Program-made: the position numbers and the translations under genes
The notes under the pieces: generated by a model
Databases searched by the model: none
What the model was told of the DNA's origin: nothing
Seen by the model: only the letters and a program-made list of their open reading frames with translations
Shown here: one piece after another, positions 24,987-33,144 of the stretch
Layout of the letters: each line of letters starts with the position of its first letter
Position numbering within the stretch: position 1 is the stretch's first letter
NCBI GenBank assembly: GCA_016183985.1
Contig: JACPDN010000010.1
Location: 558,001-622,000 of the forward strand
Direction of reading: 5' to 3'
DNA: 64,000 nt
From: Pseudomonadota bacterium
Lineage (GTDB): Bacteria > Pseudomonadota > Alphaproteobacteria > Dongiales > Dongiaceae

Positions 24987-25559
24987 ATGCAGCTCCTCCG
25001 TCAGACCTTCTTCTTCCTGCGCCATGGCGAGACCGATTGGAACCGCATCGGCCTCGTCCAAGGCCAGGTCAACATGCCTTTGAACGGCACCGGCCTTGCC
25101 CAGGCGCGCGTCGCCCGCGACGTCCTGCGCGGCCAGAACATCGGCACGATCTGCACCAGCCCCTTGGACCGCGCAAGCCTCACCGCCGACATTGTGGCAG
25201 CCGGGCTGCATATTCCGGTGAAGGAGATCGACGCCTTGAAGGAATGTGCCTTTGGCGAGCGCGAGGGCCATCCCAAGGGCGCCTGGTACGATGCCTGGCG
25301 CAATGGCGAGACGCCGCGTGGCGCCGAGCGCTTCAGCCATTTCATGGAACGGGCCCTGGAGGGCATCAACGAGGCGCTGCGCAACCCCGGTCCGGTGCTC
25401 ATTGTCGCCCATGGCGGCATCTATTGGGCGATCGAACGTTTTGCCGGCCTTGCGCGCCGCGAGCGCATCCCCAACGGCGTGCCGCTGTTCCACTGTCCGC
25501 CGCCCAAGCCGCTGCTGCCCTGGCAGCGCGCGAAGCTTGGCGGGTATGCAGCAGCTTAG
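24987..25559 (+). CDS. Histidine phosphatase family protein (phosphoglycerate mutase-like)
   Basis: A 190-residue protein with the catalytic motif FFLRHGETDWN and the second His in LIVAHGGIYWA; Arg in TSPLDRASLTA and Glu in ALKECAFGEREG complete the phosphate pocket. Start at the ATG at 24987 with GAAGGGGA upstream; codons before it look non-coding. It is a cofactor-type mutase/phosphatase relative with unknown substrate. A related enzyme is encoded at 45399-45956. Confidence 0.87.
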   Translation: MQLLRQTFFFLRHGETDWNRIGLVQGQVNMPLNGTGLAQARVARDVLRGQNIGTICTSPLDRASLTADIVAAGLHIPVKEIDALKECAFGEREGHPKGAWYDAWRNGETPRGAERFSHFMERALEGINEALRNPGPVLIVAHGGIYWAIERFAGLARRERIPNGVPLFHCPPPKPLLPWQRAKLGGYAAA

Positions 25560-25581
25560 TATTATTTATCAAATATTTAAC

Positions 25582-25660
25582 CGTCATGCCCGGGCTTGAC
25601 CCGGGCATCCAGTCTCTCCGGGCAATCAGTGGATCCCCGGGTCTTCGCCCGGGGATGACG
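25582..25660. repeat. Second paired REP/BIME-like palindromic element
   Basis: The unit at 25582-25612 (CGTCATGCCCGGGC to CCGGGCATCCAG) and the unit at 25629-25660 (GTGGATCCCCGGG to CCGGGGATGACG) repeat the layout at 16649-16736: outer ends CGTCAT/ATGACG and inner ends with GGAT/ATCC. A degenerate partial unit lies at 20109-20131. Confidence 0.75.
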
Positions 25661-25775
25661 AGCAGGAATGGGTGCTTCCCACCCCCCAATCTTGCACCGG
25701 TTCCCCCCACGTGACATAACACCCGCCGCCCGTTCCGGCATGTCGCCCGGAACCTACGGAACAAGTTGGCGGAAC

Positions 25776-26387
25776 ATGGAAAAATTCACCAAGCTCAACG
25801 GGATCGCGGCACCCTTGCCGATCCGCAATGTCGATACCGACATGATCATCCCGAAACAGTTCCTGAAGACCATCAAGCGCACCGGCTTGGGGAAGAACCT
25901 CTTCGACGAGATGCGCTACACGCCGGATGGAAAAGAGATCCCGGATTTCGTGCTGAACAAGCCGCAATACCGCAAGGCGCAGATCCTGGTGACCGGTGAC
26001 AATTTCGGCTGCGGCTCCTCGCGCGAGCACGCCCCCTGGGCATTGGCCGATTTCGGCATCCGCTGCATCATTGCGACGAGCTTTGCCGACATCTTCTATA
26101 ACAACTGCTTCAAGAACGGCATCCTGCCGATCAAGGTTTCGAAGGAAGACGTGGCCAAGTTGATGGACGACGCCGAGCGCGGCTCCAATGCCGTCGTCTC
26201 CGTCGACCTCGAGGCCCAGGAAATCCGCGGCCCCGACGGCGGCTGCATCAAATTCGAGATCGACGCCTTCCGCAAACATTGCTTGCTCAACGGCCTCGAC
26301 GATATCGGCCTCACTTTGCAGAAGAAGGAATCGATGGATTCCTTCGAAGCCAAGAACAAGCTCAGCCAGCCCTGGCTGTGGAACTAA
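25776..26387 (+). CDS. leuD: 3-isopropylmalate dehydratase small subunit
   Basis: Small subunit of the Fe-S isomerase that converts 2- to 3-isopropylmalate in leucine synthesis. The 203-residue protein starts [22 protein letters not shown] and has the swivel-domain signature [17 protein letters not shown]. Length is normal. The large subunit leuC is not in the window, although leuB follows 169 bases downstream; the gap holds a long inverted repeat. Confidence 0.95.
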   Translation: MEKFTKLNGIAAPLPIRNVDTDMIIPKQFLKTIKRTGLGKNLFDEMRYTPDGKEIPDFVLNKPQYRKAQILVTGDNFGCGSSREHAPWALADFGIRCIIATSFADIFYNNCFKNGILPIKVSKEDVAKLMDDAERGSNAVVSVDLEAQEIRGPDGGCIKFEIDAFRKHCLLNGLDDIGLTLQKKESMDSFEAKNKLSQPWLWN

Positions 26388-26393
26388 CGAGCC

Positions 26394-26523
26394 AAGCCCC
26401 CTCTCCCTAACCCTCCCCCACGTTGGGGGGAGGGGACTAGAGCCAGTCTGCACGCAATCGGCGCAGCAAACTCGGTCGGACTCCCTCCCCCCAACGTGGG
26501 GGAGGGTTGGGGAGAGGGGGCTT
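26394..26523. repeat. 41-bp inverted repeat between leuD and leuB
   Basis: The arm 26394-26434 and the arm 26483-26523 are reverse complements with one mismatch in 41 bases, separated by a 48-base loop. Each arm contains CCTCCCCCACGTTGGGGGGAGG-type sequence and so can also fold by itself. A shorter relative (10-bp stem of CCCTCCCCCT) is at 30582-30606. This looks like a dispersed palindromic repeat that landed between the two leu genes. Confidence 0.75.
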
Positions 26524-26556
26524 CACATATCTCGATCCCGACTTAGAGAAGCAGAC

Positions 26557-27672
26557 ATGTCCAGCAATTCGAAGAAAATCCTGATCCTGGCCGGCGACGG
26601 CATCGGCCCTGAAGTCATGGGCGAAGTGAAGCGCACGCTCGGCTGGTTCGAGAAGCGCCGCGGCAGCGGTTTCGAGACCGAGGATGGCTTGGTCGGCGGC
26701 TGCTCGTTCGACAAGCACGGTACACCCTTGACCGACGCCACGATGCAGAAGGCGATCGATGCCGACGCGGTGCTGCTGGGTGCCGTCGGCGGGCCGAAAT
26801 GGGACAACCTGCCCTTCAAGGACAAGCCGGAGCGTGGCCTGCTGCGCTTGCGCAAGGATATGGAGCTGTTCGCGAACCTGCGCCCGGCGCTGGTGTTCGA
26901 TGCGCTCGCCGAAGCCTCGTCGCTGAAGACCGAGCTGGTCAAAGGGCTCGACATCATGATCGTGCGCGAGCTCACCGGCGGCGTCTATTTCGGCAGCCCC
27001 CGCGGCATCGAGACCCTGCCCAATGGCGAGCGTCGCGGTATCAACACCCAGGTCTATACAACGAGCGAAATCCAGCGCGTGGCGCGTGTGGCGTTTGAAC
27101 TGGCACGGAAGCGCGACAACAAGCTGTGCTCGGTCGAAAAGGCCAATGTCATGGAATCCGGCGTGCTGTGGCGCGAGGAAGTGCAGAAGCTGGGCGACAC
27201 GGAATACAAGGACGTGCAGCTTTCCCACATGTATGCCGATAACTGCGCCATGCAGCTGGTGCGCCAGCCCAAGCAGTTCGACGTCATCGTCACCGACAAT
27301 CTCTTCGGCGATCTCCTGTCCGATTGCGCGGCGATGCTCACCGGTTCGCTCGGCATGCTGCCCTCGGCCTCGCTCGGTGCGGCCGATGCGGGTGGCAAGC
27401 GCAAGGCGCTCTACGAGCCGGTACACGGCAGCGCGCCGGATATCGCGGGCCAGGGCAAGGCCAATCCGCTGGCTTGCCTGCTCTCGCTCTCGATGATGCT
27501 GCGCTATTCCTTCGACCAGGGGGAAGATGCCGATCTGCTCGAGCAGGCCGCCAACAACGTCGTCGCCAAGGGCTTCCGCACCGGCGACATCATGGCGCCG
27601 GGCTGCACCCTGGTCGGCACCAGCCAAATGGGCGACGAGATCCTGAAGGAACTCGACCGGCTCGCGGCCTGA
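26557..27672 (+). CDS. leuB: 3-isopropylmalate dehydrogenase
   Basis: NAD-dependent oxidative decarboxylation of 3-isopropylmalate, third step of leucine synthesis. Motifs seen: [15 protein letters not shown] at the N-terminus, [30 protein letters not shown] (metal-binding Asp) and [19 protein letters not shown] (NAD site). Start taken at the ATG at 26557 for a 371-residue protein of normal length; the frame is open far upstream but crosses the inverted repeat. A strong terminator follows. Confidence 0.96.
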   Translation: MSSNSKKILILAGDGIGPEVMGEVKRTLGWFEKRRGSGFETEDGLVGGCSFDKHGTPLTDATMQKAIDADAVLLGAVGGPKWDNLPFKDKPERGLLRLRKDMELFANLRPALVFDALAEASSLKTELVKGLDIMIVRELTGGVYFGSPRGIETLPNGERRGINTQVYTTSEIQRVARVAFELARKRDNKLCSVEKANVMESGVLWREEVQKLGDTEYKDVQLSHMYADNCAMQLVRQPKQFDVIVTDNLFGDLLSDCAAMLTGSLGMLPSASLGAADAGGKRKALYEPVHGSAPDIAGQGKANPLACLLSLSMMLRYSFDQGEDADLLEQAANNVVAKGFRTGDIMAPGCTLVGTSQMGDEILKELDRLAA

Positions 27673-27698
27673 TTTCTAAGGCTTATTCCGGGTGTGAA

Positions 27699-27730
27699 AA
27701 AACGCCGGGGGCAGATGCTCCCGGCGTTTT
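27699..27730 (+). terminator. Rho-independent terminator after leuB
   Basis: Arms AAAACGCCGGG (27699-27709) and CCCGGCGTTTT (27720-27730) pair perfectly around a 10-base loop, ending in four Ts on the plus strand. The matching A-run makes it able to work in both directions. Confidence 0.85.
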
Positions 27731-27829
27731 CATTTGCCCTTGCGCTGCCTCGGTTCGGCGGCCCATCATCTTGAGTTGAAGGAACCGCAACACCATCTTG
27801 AAGGTTGAGAGCCGGCATACCCTGCCGGA

Positions 27830-27843
27830 TTGATCTTGATCAA
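27830..27843. promoter_or_regulatory. FNR/FixK (anaerobox) site, TTGAT-N4-ATCAA
   Basis: TTGATCTTGATCAA is a perfect match to the FNR/FixK/Anr consensus. Its centre is about 71 bases before the ATG of the universal stress gene, so a class II promoter would start near 27878. I see no clear -10 box to confirm this. Confidence 0.65.
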
Positions 27844-27907
27844 CCCGGCCCGCCCAAGCCGACGCCACACTGATCATCATCCGCATCACATATCAGGAGT
27901 AAACGCC

Positions 27908-28789
27908 ATGGCCATTCGACATATTCTTGTGCCGCTGTTCGGCTATGACGGCGATCGCACCTCGCTCGACGCGGCTCTGGTCGTTGCCAAGCGCCATGGT
28001 GCGCATATCGCCGTCCTTCATGTGGAAACCGATCCCCTGGAGCAGACGCCGCTGATGGTCGATGTCGGTGTTGCCATCACCGAGCTGGTGGAGGCGGCGG
28101 AGCGTCACGCCGCGCACCGCGCCCAGAATGCGGCAAAGACCTTCGCCGATTGGCAGGCAGCCACCGGCACGCCGATCGACGGGTCGCCCACCGTGCATCC
28201 CGCCGTCACCACCTTCTTCCAGAACATCAAGGGCAATGAGGAAGACCTCATCAGCCGCTATGGCCGCCTGACCGATCTCGTCGTGCTGGCGCGCCCGAAG
28301 AAGAACGAGGCGGCCGATCTCATTGCCGTGCGCATTGAGGACGTGCTGTTCGGCGCCGGGCGCCCGGTCCTGCTGGTGCCCAACGGTATTTCGGCCGATG
28401 CGCTCGCCCATATCGAAGATGGCCCCGCTTTGGTTGCCTGGAATGGCAGCATCGAGGCGACCCGCGCCATCACCGCCGGCCTCTCGCTCATCAAGGCCAT
28501 GGGCAAGGTGCGCGTGATTTCGATCAAGGAAGGCAAGCGCGATGCCCATCCGGCGGGCGATCTCACCCACTTCCTGGCCTGGCATGGTATTTCGGCCAGT
28601 GTCGGCGAGGCGCCGGCCGACGCCACCAAGGCGACGGCCGAGCATTTCCTCAATGCCGCGCGGGAATCCAAGGCCACCCTCATCGTCATGGGCGCCTATA
28701 GCCATGGGCGCCTGCGGCAGCTAGTCTTGGGTGGTGTCACCAGCCACATGATCGACGCCGCCGATTTGCCGGTCTTGATGGCGCATTAA
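27908..28789 (+). CDS. Tandem-domain universal stress protein
   Basis: A 293-residue UspA-family protein with two Usp domains: the first starts AIRHILVPLFGYDGDRTSLDA, the second from about residue 160 and ending LIVMGAYSHGRLRQLVLGG, the ATP-binding G-x2-G-x9-G type loop. AGGAG lies before the ATG at 27908. The FNR-type box upstream suggests induction at low oxygen, as known for usp genes in other proteobacteria. A small exported-protein gene follows after 13 bases. Confidence 0.92.
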   Translation: MAIRHILVPLFGYDGDRTSLDAALVVAKRHGAHIAVLHVETDPLEQTPLMVDVGVAITELVEAAERHAAHRAQNAAKTFADWQAATGTPIDGSPTVHPAVTTFFQNIKGNEEDLISRYGRLTDLVVLARPKKNEAADLIAVRIEDVLFGAGRPVLLVPNGISADALAHIEDGPALVAWNGSIEATRAITAGLSLIKAMGKVRVISIKEGKRDAHPAGDLTHFLAWHGISASVGEAPADATKATAEHFLNAARESKATLIVMGAYSHGRLRQLVLGGVTSHMIDAADLPVLMAH

Positions 28790-28802
28790 ACACAGAGGGT
28801 TC

Positions 28803-29105
28803 ATGGGGGCGATTGGCAAAGCGCTTCTTTCGGCGACATTGCTGGCGGGGTTCAGCCTGCCGGCCCTGGCCAATTGCCCCTGTCCCAAATCGAATATGAT
28901 CGAGCTCTACGGCACGGTCTCGATGTACCCGAAGCCATTGCCAGGCCCTCGTCTCCACCAGCCGCAACGAACCCTCAAAAAGCCCGTCGTGCCGGTCACG
29001 ACCCTGCCCAGCATGGAAGATGTGGCGAAGGCGATGCCGACGCCGACCCTCGACAAGATGGCCAATCCGCTGCTGTGGGATCCGGTTTTCGTCTCCCAGC
29101 AATAA
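28803..29105 (+). CDS. Small exported protein of unknown function
   Basis: A 100-residue protein with a clear signal peptide (KALLSATLLAGFSLPALA, cleavage probably before NCPCPK). The mature part is Pro-rich with a CPC motif, ending NPLLWDPVFVSQQ. I do not recognise it. It is 13 bases after the universal stress gene and has an AGAGGG site, so it probably shares the FNR-dependent transcript. The Cys pair could bind a metal or form a disulfide in the periplasm; this is speculation. Confidence 0.65.
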   Translation: MGAIGKALLSATLLAGFSLPALANCPCPKSNMIELYGTVSMYPKPLPGPRLHQPQRTLKKPVVPVTTLPSMEDVAKAMPTPTLDKMANPLLWDPVFVSQQ

Positions 29106-29519
29106 AATTGCGCTAAAGATGGGAATGTGTGCCCGGCCAATTGCCTGCGGCGACAAGCCCCTCGACAAGTTCGAAGACTCCGGTATAAAGGGCGCCGTTT
29201 CGACGGGATGGACCTTCGTTTTGGCGGTTCGTCTTCAAGGAAGGCTGATGGCGATGCGCGTTGTTGCGTATGAAATGGCGAAGGTGACGGGGACGGCTCA
29301 GCCGGCCGTAGCACGCGCTTGCGCCGTCGCCACCACCAAAACCGCCACTAAGACCGCCGGTAAAACGACCGGCGTCTGAACGCGGCCATTGGGTTTCCAT
29401 CCCAGAACAAAGGCCGCACCAGATGCGGCCTTTTTGTTTTTGGGCATTTTGTTCATCGGTTTTCCCACACCATGGATGGTGTGGGGCGCCAAGTTTTTTG
29501 AGAGAGAAGTGAGGTCATC
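29106..29519. other. Gap with orphan plus-strand terminator and possible small ORF
   Basis: Between the small exported protein and asd. A possible 43-codon ORF (29247-29378, MAMRVVAYEMAKVTG to a Lys/Thr-rich tail TKTATKTAGKTTGV) lies just before the terminator at 29409-29441. A longer reading from 29119 is possible. No RNA family is recognised. The hairpin may simply end the usp transcript. Confidence 0.35.
29409..29441 (+). terminator. Rho-independent terminator before asd
   Basis: Arms AAAGGCCGC (29409-29417) and GCGGCCTTT (29425-29433) pair perfectly around a seven-base loop and run into TTTGTTTTT. It terminates plus-strand transcription about 80 bases before asd. Confidence 0.88.
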
Positions 29520-30548
29520 ATGGGTTATCGCGTAGCCGTGGTCGGCGCCACGGGCAATGTCGGGCGGGAGATGCTGCAGATTCTGGCCGAACGCCAGTTC
29601 CCGGTTTCGGAAGTCATCGCCCTCGCCTCCGAGCGTTCGGCGGGTTCGGAAATCTCCTTCGGCGAAGACGACGTGCTGAAGGTGCGCTCGCTCGAGAAGT
29701 TCGACTTCAAGGGCACGGATATCGTTCTCTCCTCGGCTGGTGCCAAGATCTCGGCCGCTTTCGCGCCGCGCGCTGCCGCCGCGGGTGCCGTCATCATCGA
29801 CAATACCAGCCATTTCCGCATGGACCCGGACGTGCCGCTGGTGGTCCCTGAAGTGAATCCGCAGGCCATTGCCGGCTATACCAAGAAGAACATCATTGCC
29901 AACCCGAACTGCTCGACCATCCAGATGGTGGTGGCGTTGAAGCCGCTCCATGACATTGCCAAGATCAGCCGCGTCGTCGTCTCGACCTATCAATCGGTTT
30001 CGGGCGCCGGCAAGGAAGGCATGGACGAGCTCTTCAACCAGACCCGCGGCGTCTATATGAACCAGTCGCCGGATCGCACCAAGTTCACCAAGCAGATCGC
30101 CTTCAACGTCATTCCGCATATCGACTCGTTCATGCAGGACGGCTTTACCAAGGAAGAGTGGAAGATGACGGTCGAGACGAAGAAGATTCTCGATCCCAAT
30201 ATCAATGTGGTGGCGACCTGCGTCCGCGTGCCGGTCTTCATCAGCCATTCGGAAGCCGTGAACATCGAATTCGAAAGCGACATCTCGGTCGACCAGGTGC
30301 GCGCCGCCCTGCGTTCCGCGAAGGGTGTGACCGTCGTCGATCATCGCGCCGATGAAGGCTATGTGACGCCGCTCGAAGTCGCCGGCGAAGACGACGTCTT
30401 CGTCAGCCGCATCCGCAAGGATCCGACCGTGAAGCACGGCATCGCCATGTGGATCGTGGGCGACAACCTGCGCAAGGGCGCAGCCTTGAACGCCGTGCAG
30501 ATCGCCGAAGTGTTGGCGCAGGACTATCTGAAGCAGAAGGCGGCGTAA
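29520..30548 (+). CDS. asd: Aspartate-semialdehyde dehydrogenase
   Basis: NADPH-dependent reduction of aspartyl phosphate to aspartate semialdehyde, the branch point for lysine/diaminopimelate, threonine and methionine. Seen: VAVVGATGNVGREMLQIL (cofactor loop), the active-site NPNCSTIQMV with the nucleophilic Cys, and the substrate-binding stretch ISRVVVSTYQSVSGAGKEG. Length 342 is normal. The ATG at 29520 has a GAGG site and is preceded by a terminator, so it has its own promoter, although I cannot define it. Confidence 0.96.
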   Translation: MGYRVAVVGATGNVGREMLQILAERQFPVSEVIALASERSAGSEISFGEDDVLKVRSLEKFDFKGTDIVLSSAGAKISAAFAPRAAAAGAVIIDNTSHFRMDPDVPLVVPEVNPQAIAGYTKKNIIANPNCSTIQMVVALKPLHDIAKISRVVVSTYQSVSGAGKEGMDELFNQTRGVYMNQSPDRTKFTKQIAFNVIPHIDSFMQDGFTKEEWKMTVETKKILDPNINVVATCVRVPVFISHSEAVNIEFESDISVDQVRAALRSAKGVTVVDHRADEGYVTPLEVAGEDDVFVSRIRKDPTVKHGIAMWIVGDNLRKGAALNAVQIAEVLAQDYLKQKAA

Positions 30549-30575
30549 GCGCCTCCTCTCGTTTCCCTTCTCTCT

Positions 30576-30613
30576 CTTCCTCCCTCCCCCTCCAGAAGGG
30601 GGAGGGTCGGGAA
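30576..30613. repeat. GC-rich palindrome related to the leuD-leuB repeat
   Basis: CCCTCCCCCT (30582-30591) and AGGGGGAGGG (30597-30606) form a 10-bp stem with a five-base loop; flanking CTTCC and GGGAAG extend it. It contains the same CCCTCCCCC core as the 26394-26523 repeat and may serve as terminator of asd. Confidence 0.55.
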
Positions 30614-30641
30614 GGGGGATCTCACAAGTCCGGATCCCACC

Positions 30642-31106
30642 ATGCCCGTCACCTTGCGCCTGGCAACCGCCGCCGATCATCCCGCCATACGCGCCCTCGA
30701 TCCACGCCTCATCGCGGAAGCCGCTTTGCCCGGGGCCACAAGCGACGACTTCCTGTGCTTCCAGCGCCAGTTCACTGACGCAGCTTTAGCTGATACCAAT
30801 CCCAAAAGTCGCCTCGTCGTCGCTGTCGACGATAGCGATCAAATCCGCGGCTACATGCATCTAAAGCCCATCCATGACGACGTGCTCGGCGTCGAAACCG
30901 GCTATCTCAGCATCATTGCCGTTGCAGAAAGCGCGAGCGGCCAAGGCATCGGCCGGATGCTGATGGCAGCGGCCGAGGATTGGGCGAAGGAACAAGGCTA
31001 TCCGTCATTGCTGCTGGATGTGTTTGCCACCAATGAGACGGCACGAATCTTCTATAGGAGGGCTGGCTTCATCGAAGACAGCATTAGATTGCGCTGTCCG
31101 CGCTAG
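30642..31106 (+). CDS. GNAT-family N-acetyltransferase
   Basis: A 154-residue GNAT protein: VTLRLATAADHPAIRAL at the start, the acetyl-CoA loop ESASGQGIGRMLMAAAEDWA, and the C-terminal TNETARIFYRRAGFIEDS. The acceptor cannot be told from sequence. Its stop codon overlaps the stop of the convergent small membrane-protein gene in the four bases CTAG at 31103-31106. Confidence 0.88.
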   Translation: MPVTLRLATAADHPAIRALDPRLIAEAALPGATSDDFLCFQRQFTDAALADTNPKSRLVVAVDDSDQIRGYMHLKPIHDDVLGVETGYLSIIAVAESASGQGIGRMLMAAAEDWAKEQGYPSLLLDVFATNETARIFYRRAGFIEDSIRLRCPR

Positions 31107-31333
31107 CGTTCCAGTAGACTCCGACAGAACGTCGCCGCCATGTGGGCGATCATCTGCGCCACCACAATCAAGGCGAGGAAAAAGCCGGCACTGTAGAGAA
31201 AGAGACTAACGATCTCCGTGCCTTCTTGACCGTGACGCCAAGCGGCATAAGCGACAACAGCGCCAATCGCAAGAGCTGCGCCGGCGCTTTCAATCAGCGC
31301 CCAACGAAGCCATCTCCGTGGACGATTTTTCAT
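31103..31333 (-). CDS. Small two-helix membrane protein
   Basis: A 76-residue protein: basic start (MKNRPRRWLRW), a hydrophobic helix at about residues 12-31, a short polar loop (RHGQEGTEIV), a second helix at about residues 43-64 and a basic end. No family recognised. The topology is realistic and the positive-inside ends are consistent, but the Shine-Dalgarno sequence is weak, so it could be spurious. The stop overlaps that of the GNAT gene. Confidence 0.5.
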   Translation of the reverse strand: MKNRPRRWLRWALIESAGAALAIGAVVAYAAWRHGQEGTEIVSLFLYSAGFFLALIVVAQMIAHMAATFCRSLLER

Positions 31334-32018
31334 TATCTGTCGTCGGAGAAGCCTTGCTCAAACCAGAAGCAGCAACTCAATGACGAGCGGCTAGCCCAGA
31401 AGCGTCATCATGTTCGGGGCGAAGAACAGCGTCGTATAACGCAAGTCAAGTTCGTTTGAGTCGAGGTCGATGAACTCTCCTTGCGGGTTATGCAGAGTGC
31501 CCACATGGAACAAGAGAAGGCTCAATAAGAAGCTGATCGTCGGGTAGGCGCGGGTTCTCATAGAGGCTTGCTTCATGGTTTTGGCGCCCTTGATATCGCT
31601 CAATCTGGCCCAATCGAGGCGGGCAATCTCTTGCTGCCTTCCGTCTGGATGCGGGCTCAGGAACTTGACCTGTCGCGCACTATAACTGCTAGGGCTGGTG
31701 CAAAGTTTGTCTTCAAGCGCGATGCGCCGCAACCAACGAAGACTTGTCGGTCGCTCAAAGTCGAGCGGGCTATCAACGGTCGCCATTGCCTTCTTTGTAG
31801 GTACCTTTCTGGGGCCGACGGCACTGAAGCGGATCTAGTCCTTGTTGGGGAAGATACAGACATAGCGGCGCGTGCCATTCGTGAAGCTTCCTCTTGTCCG
31901 TCTCCGTGCCCGTGATCATTCCTTGCTTGACCATGGATGCTTTGACTCAGGATCGAGGTAGACATCAGCTTCGAAAAGTCGTCTGGCGGTCATATGCCCG
32001 CTTACAGCGCGCATATTC
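31334..32018. other. Poorly coding, lower-GC stretch at the edge of the accessory region
   Basis: About 685 bases with no convincing gene. Open frames on both strands (31391-31786 minus and 31568-31915 plus) overlap each other and lack family features. The minus frame from an ATG at 31576 would give a 61-residue peptide with a signal-like helix (ISFLLSLLLFHVGTL), a weak candidate. The base composition and lack of coding pattern suggest the remnant of inserted DNA. Confidence 0.4.
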
Positions 32019-33092
32019 TTACGTCTCACCGGTGTCGTCCTTGTGCTGCCTCGGCGACCTGCTCCAGATATCTGTCTCAGGTAGAATTGTTGGCATGGGA
32101 ATGTCGGGGGAAGGCACAAAGCCGGGAGTCTGAGCGGCCACGTAGTCATACATGGCACGATTGGCCATCTTGTTCATTTCAAGATGCAGATCGACGGGGA
32201 TCCGCCGCGAGTTTTCCCGCGACCATTTCAGTGATTCATGCGGCAGAAATTTTGGCACCCGCAATGGCGCGGGCTTTGGCTCCGGCGGCAGGCCTGCTTC
32301 GCGTCGCCATTTCCAGCGTTGCACGGGTGTCGGTCCGCGAAACAACAGGCGCCCTTGGTAAACACCACCCAAGTGAACATGAAGATCAGGTTCGACGGCA
32401 CAACGCTGAAGGTAGCGCTTGCTTATGGGCATGTGGGAATAGACGAAGACTGGTTCTCGGGTCAAGCCGTCATAGGTGCAGGAGGTTCTGACCGCCTGTT
32501 TGCTGAGAATGCTGGAAACGGTCTTGGCAAAGGCGGTGACCTCCGGATCCTCGGTGTCATAGGGAAGTTCCACCCTGAACCCGCCGAGCGACGCGAGGAT
32601 CCGGAAGGATGGTACCGCCTCGACCGGCATGTCGAGCGCAGCCGCAACGGCGGCGGGCGGTGGTTCAATGGTTATGCCGGCCAACATCATACCGCTTTCA
32701 TAGATTGAGGTCTGAAAGTAGACCGTCCGGCCGAACCGCCGAAATGCCTCTTTCGAATCCTGATATGGCCGGCGATGCGGCCGGCCGATCAAGCGCTGCG
32801 GATTGCCGGTTGCTATGTCTTCCGGCCACGGCACCCTGAGAGCGAGCGCATAGTTATGTGCATACTTGCCGTTGACATTCAGCGTTGGCTTGAAATGCTC
32901 GACCATGTCGTTGACGAATTCGGGCCGGCGCGGCTCCTCTCCCAGTTCATGAAAGTGATACGATCGTGGAAACATCACAAGCGTCGGATAAAGACGCTTG
33001 AGTTCTGATTGAAGTGCCGACACATCTGGCATTGTCAGATATGGCGCTGCTTCCCACCAACTCATGCGGACGAATTCGTTCTTGCGTGCCAT
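32019..33092 (-). CDS. Uncharacterised 357-residue protein paired with the 670-residue protein
   Basis: I do not recognise it. It starts MARKNEFVRMSWWEAAPYL, has no signal peptide or membrane helix, and is rich in aromatic residues and Pro/Arg, with a proline- and arginine-rich C-terminal third (REAGLPPEPKPAPLRVPKFL). GGAG lies nine bases upstream of the ATG. It is the second gene of a minus-strand unit, 52 bases after the stop of the 670-residue gene. The gene sits in visibly AT-richer DNA than the rest of the window. A large gene followed by a smaller partner is the layout of toxin-immunity or effector-adaptor pairs, but nothing in the sequence proves that. Confidence 0.7.
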   Translation of the reverse strand: MARKNEFVRMSWWEAAPYLTMPDVSALQSELKRLYPTLVMFPRSYHFHELGEEPRRPEFVNDMVEHFKPTLNVNGKYAHNYALALRVPWPEDIATGNPQRLIGRPHRRPYQDSKEAFRRFGRTVYFQTSIYESGMMLAGITIEPPPAAVAAALDMPVEAVPSFRILASLGGFRVELPYDTEDPEVTAFAKTVSSILSKQAVRTSCTYDGLTREPVFVYSHMPISKRYLQRCAVEPDLHVHLGGVYQGRLLFRGPTPVQRWKWRREAGLPPEPKPAPLRVPKFLPHESLKWSRENSRRIPVDLHLEMNKMANRAMYDYVAAQTPGFVPSPDIPMPTILPETDIWSRSPRQHKDDTGET

Positions 33093-33144
33093 TGCACCGG
33101 ACTCCGTCAGACGATCAAAGACTCAAAATAACAGCTCTTAGAAC

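Noticed and set aside
29298-30680. 460-codon minus-strand open frame
   Set aside because: Antisense to asd and to the terminator at 29409-29441; no motifs.
31568-31915. 115-codon plus-strand frame in the accessory stretch
   Set aside because: No ribosome binding site, no family and overlap with an equally weak minus-strand frame; treated as non-coding.
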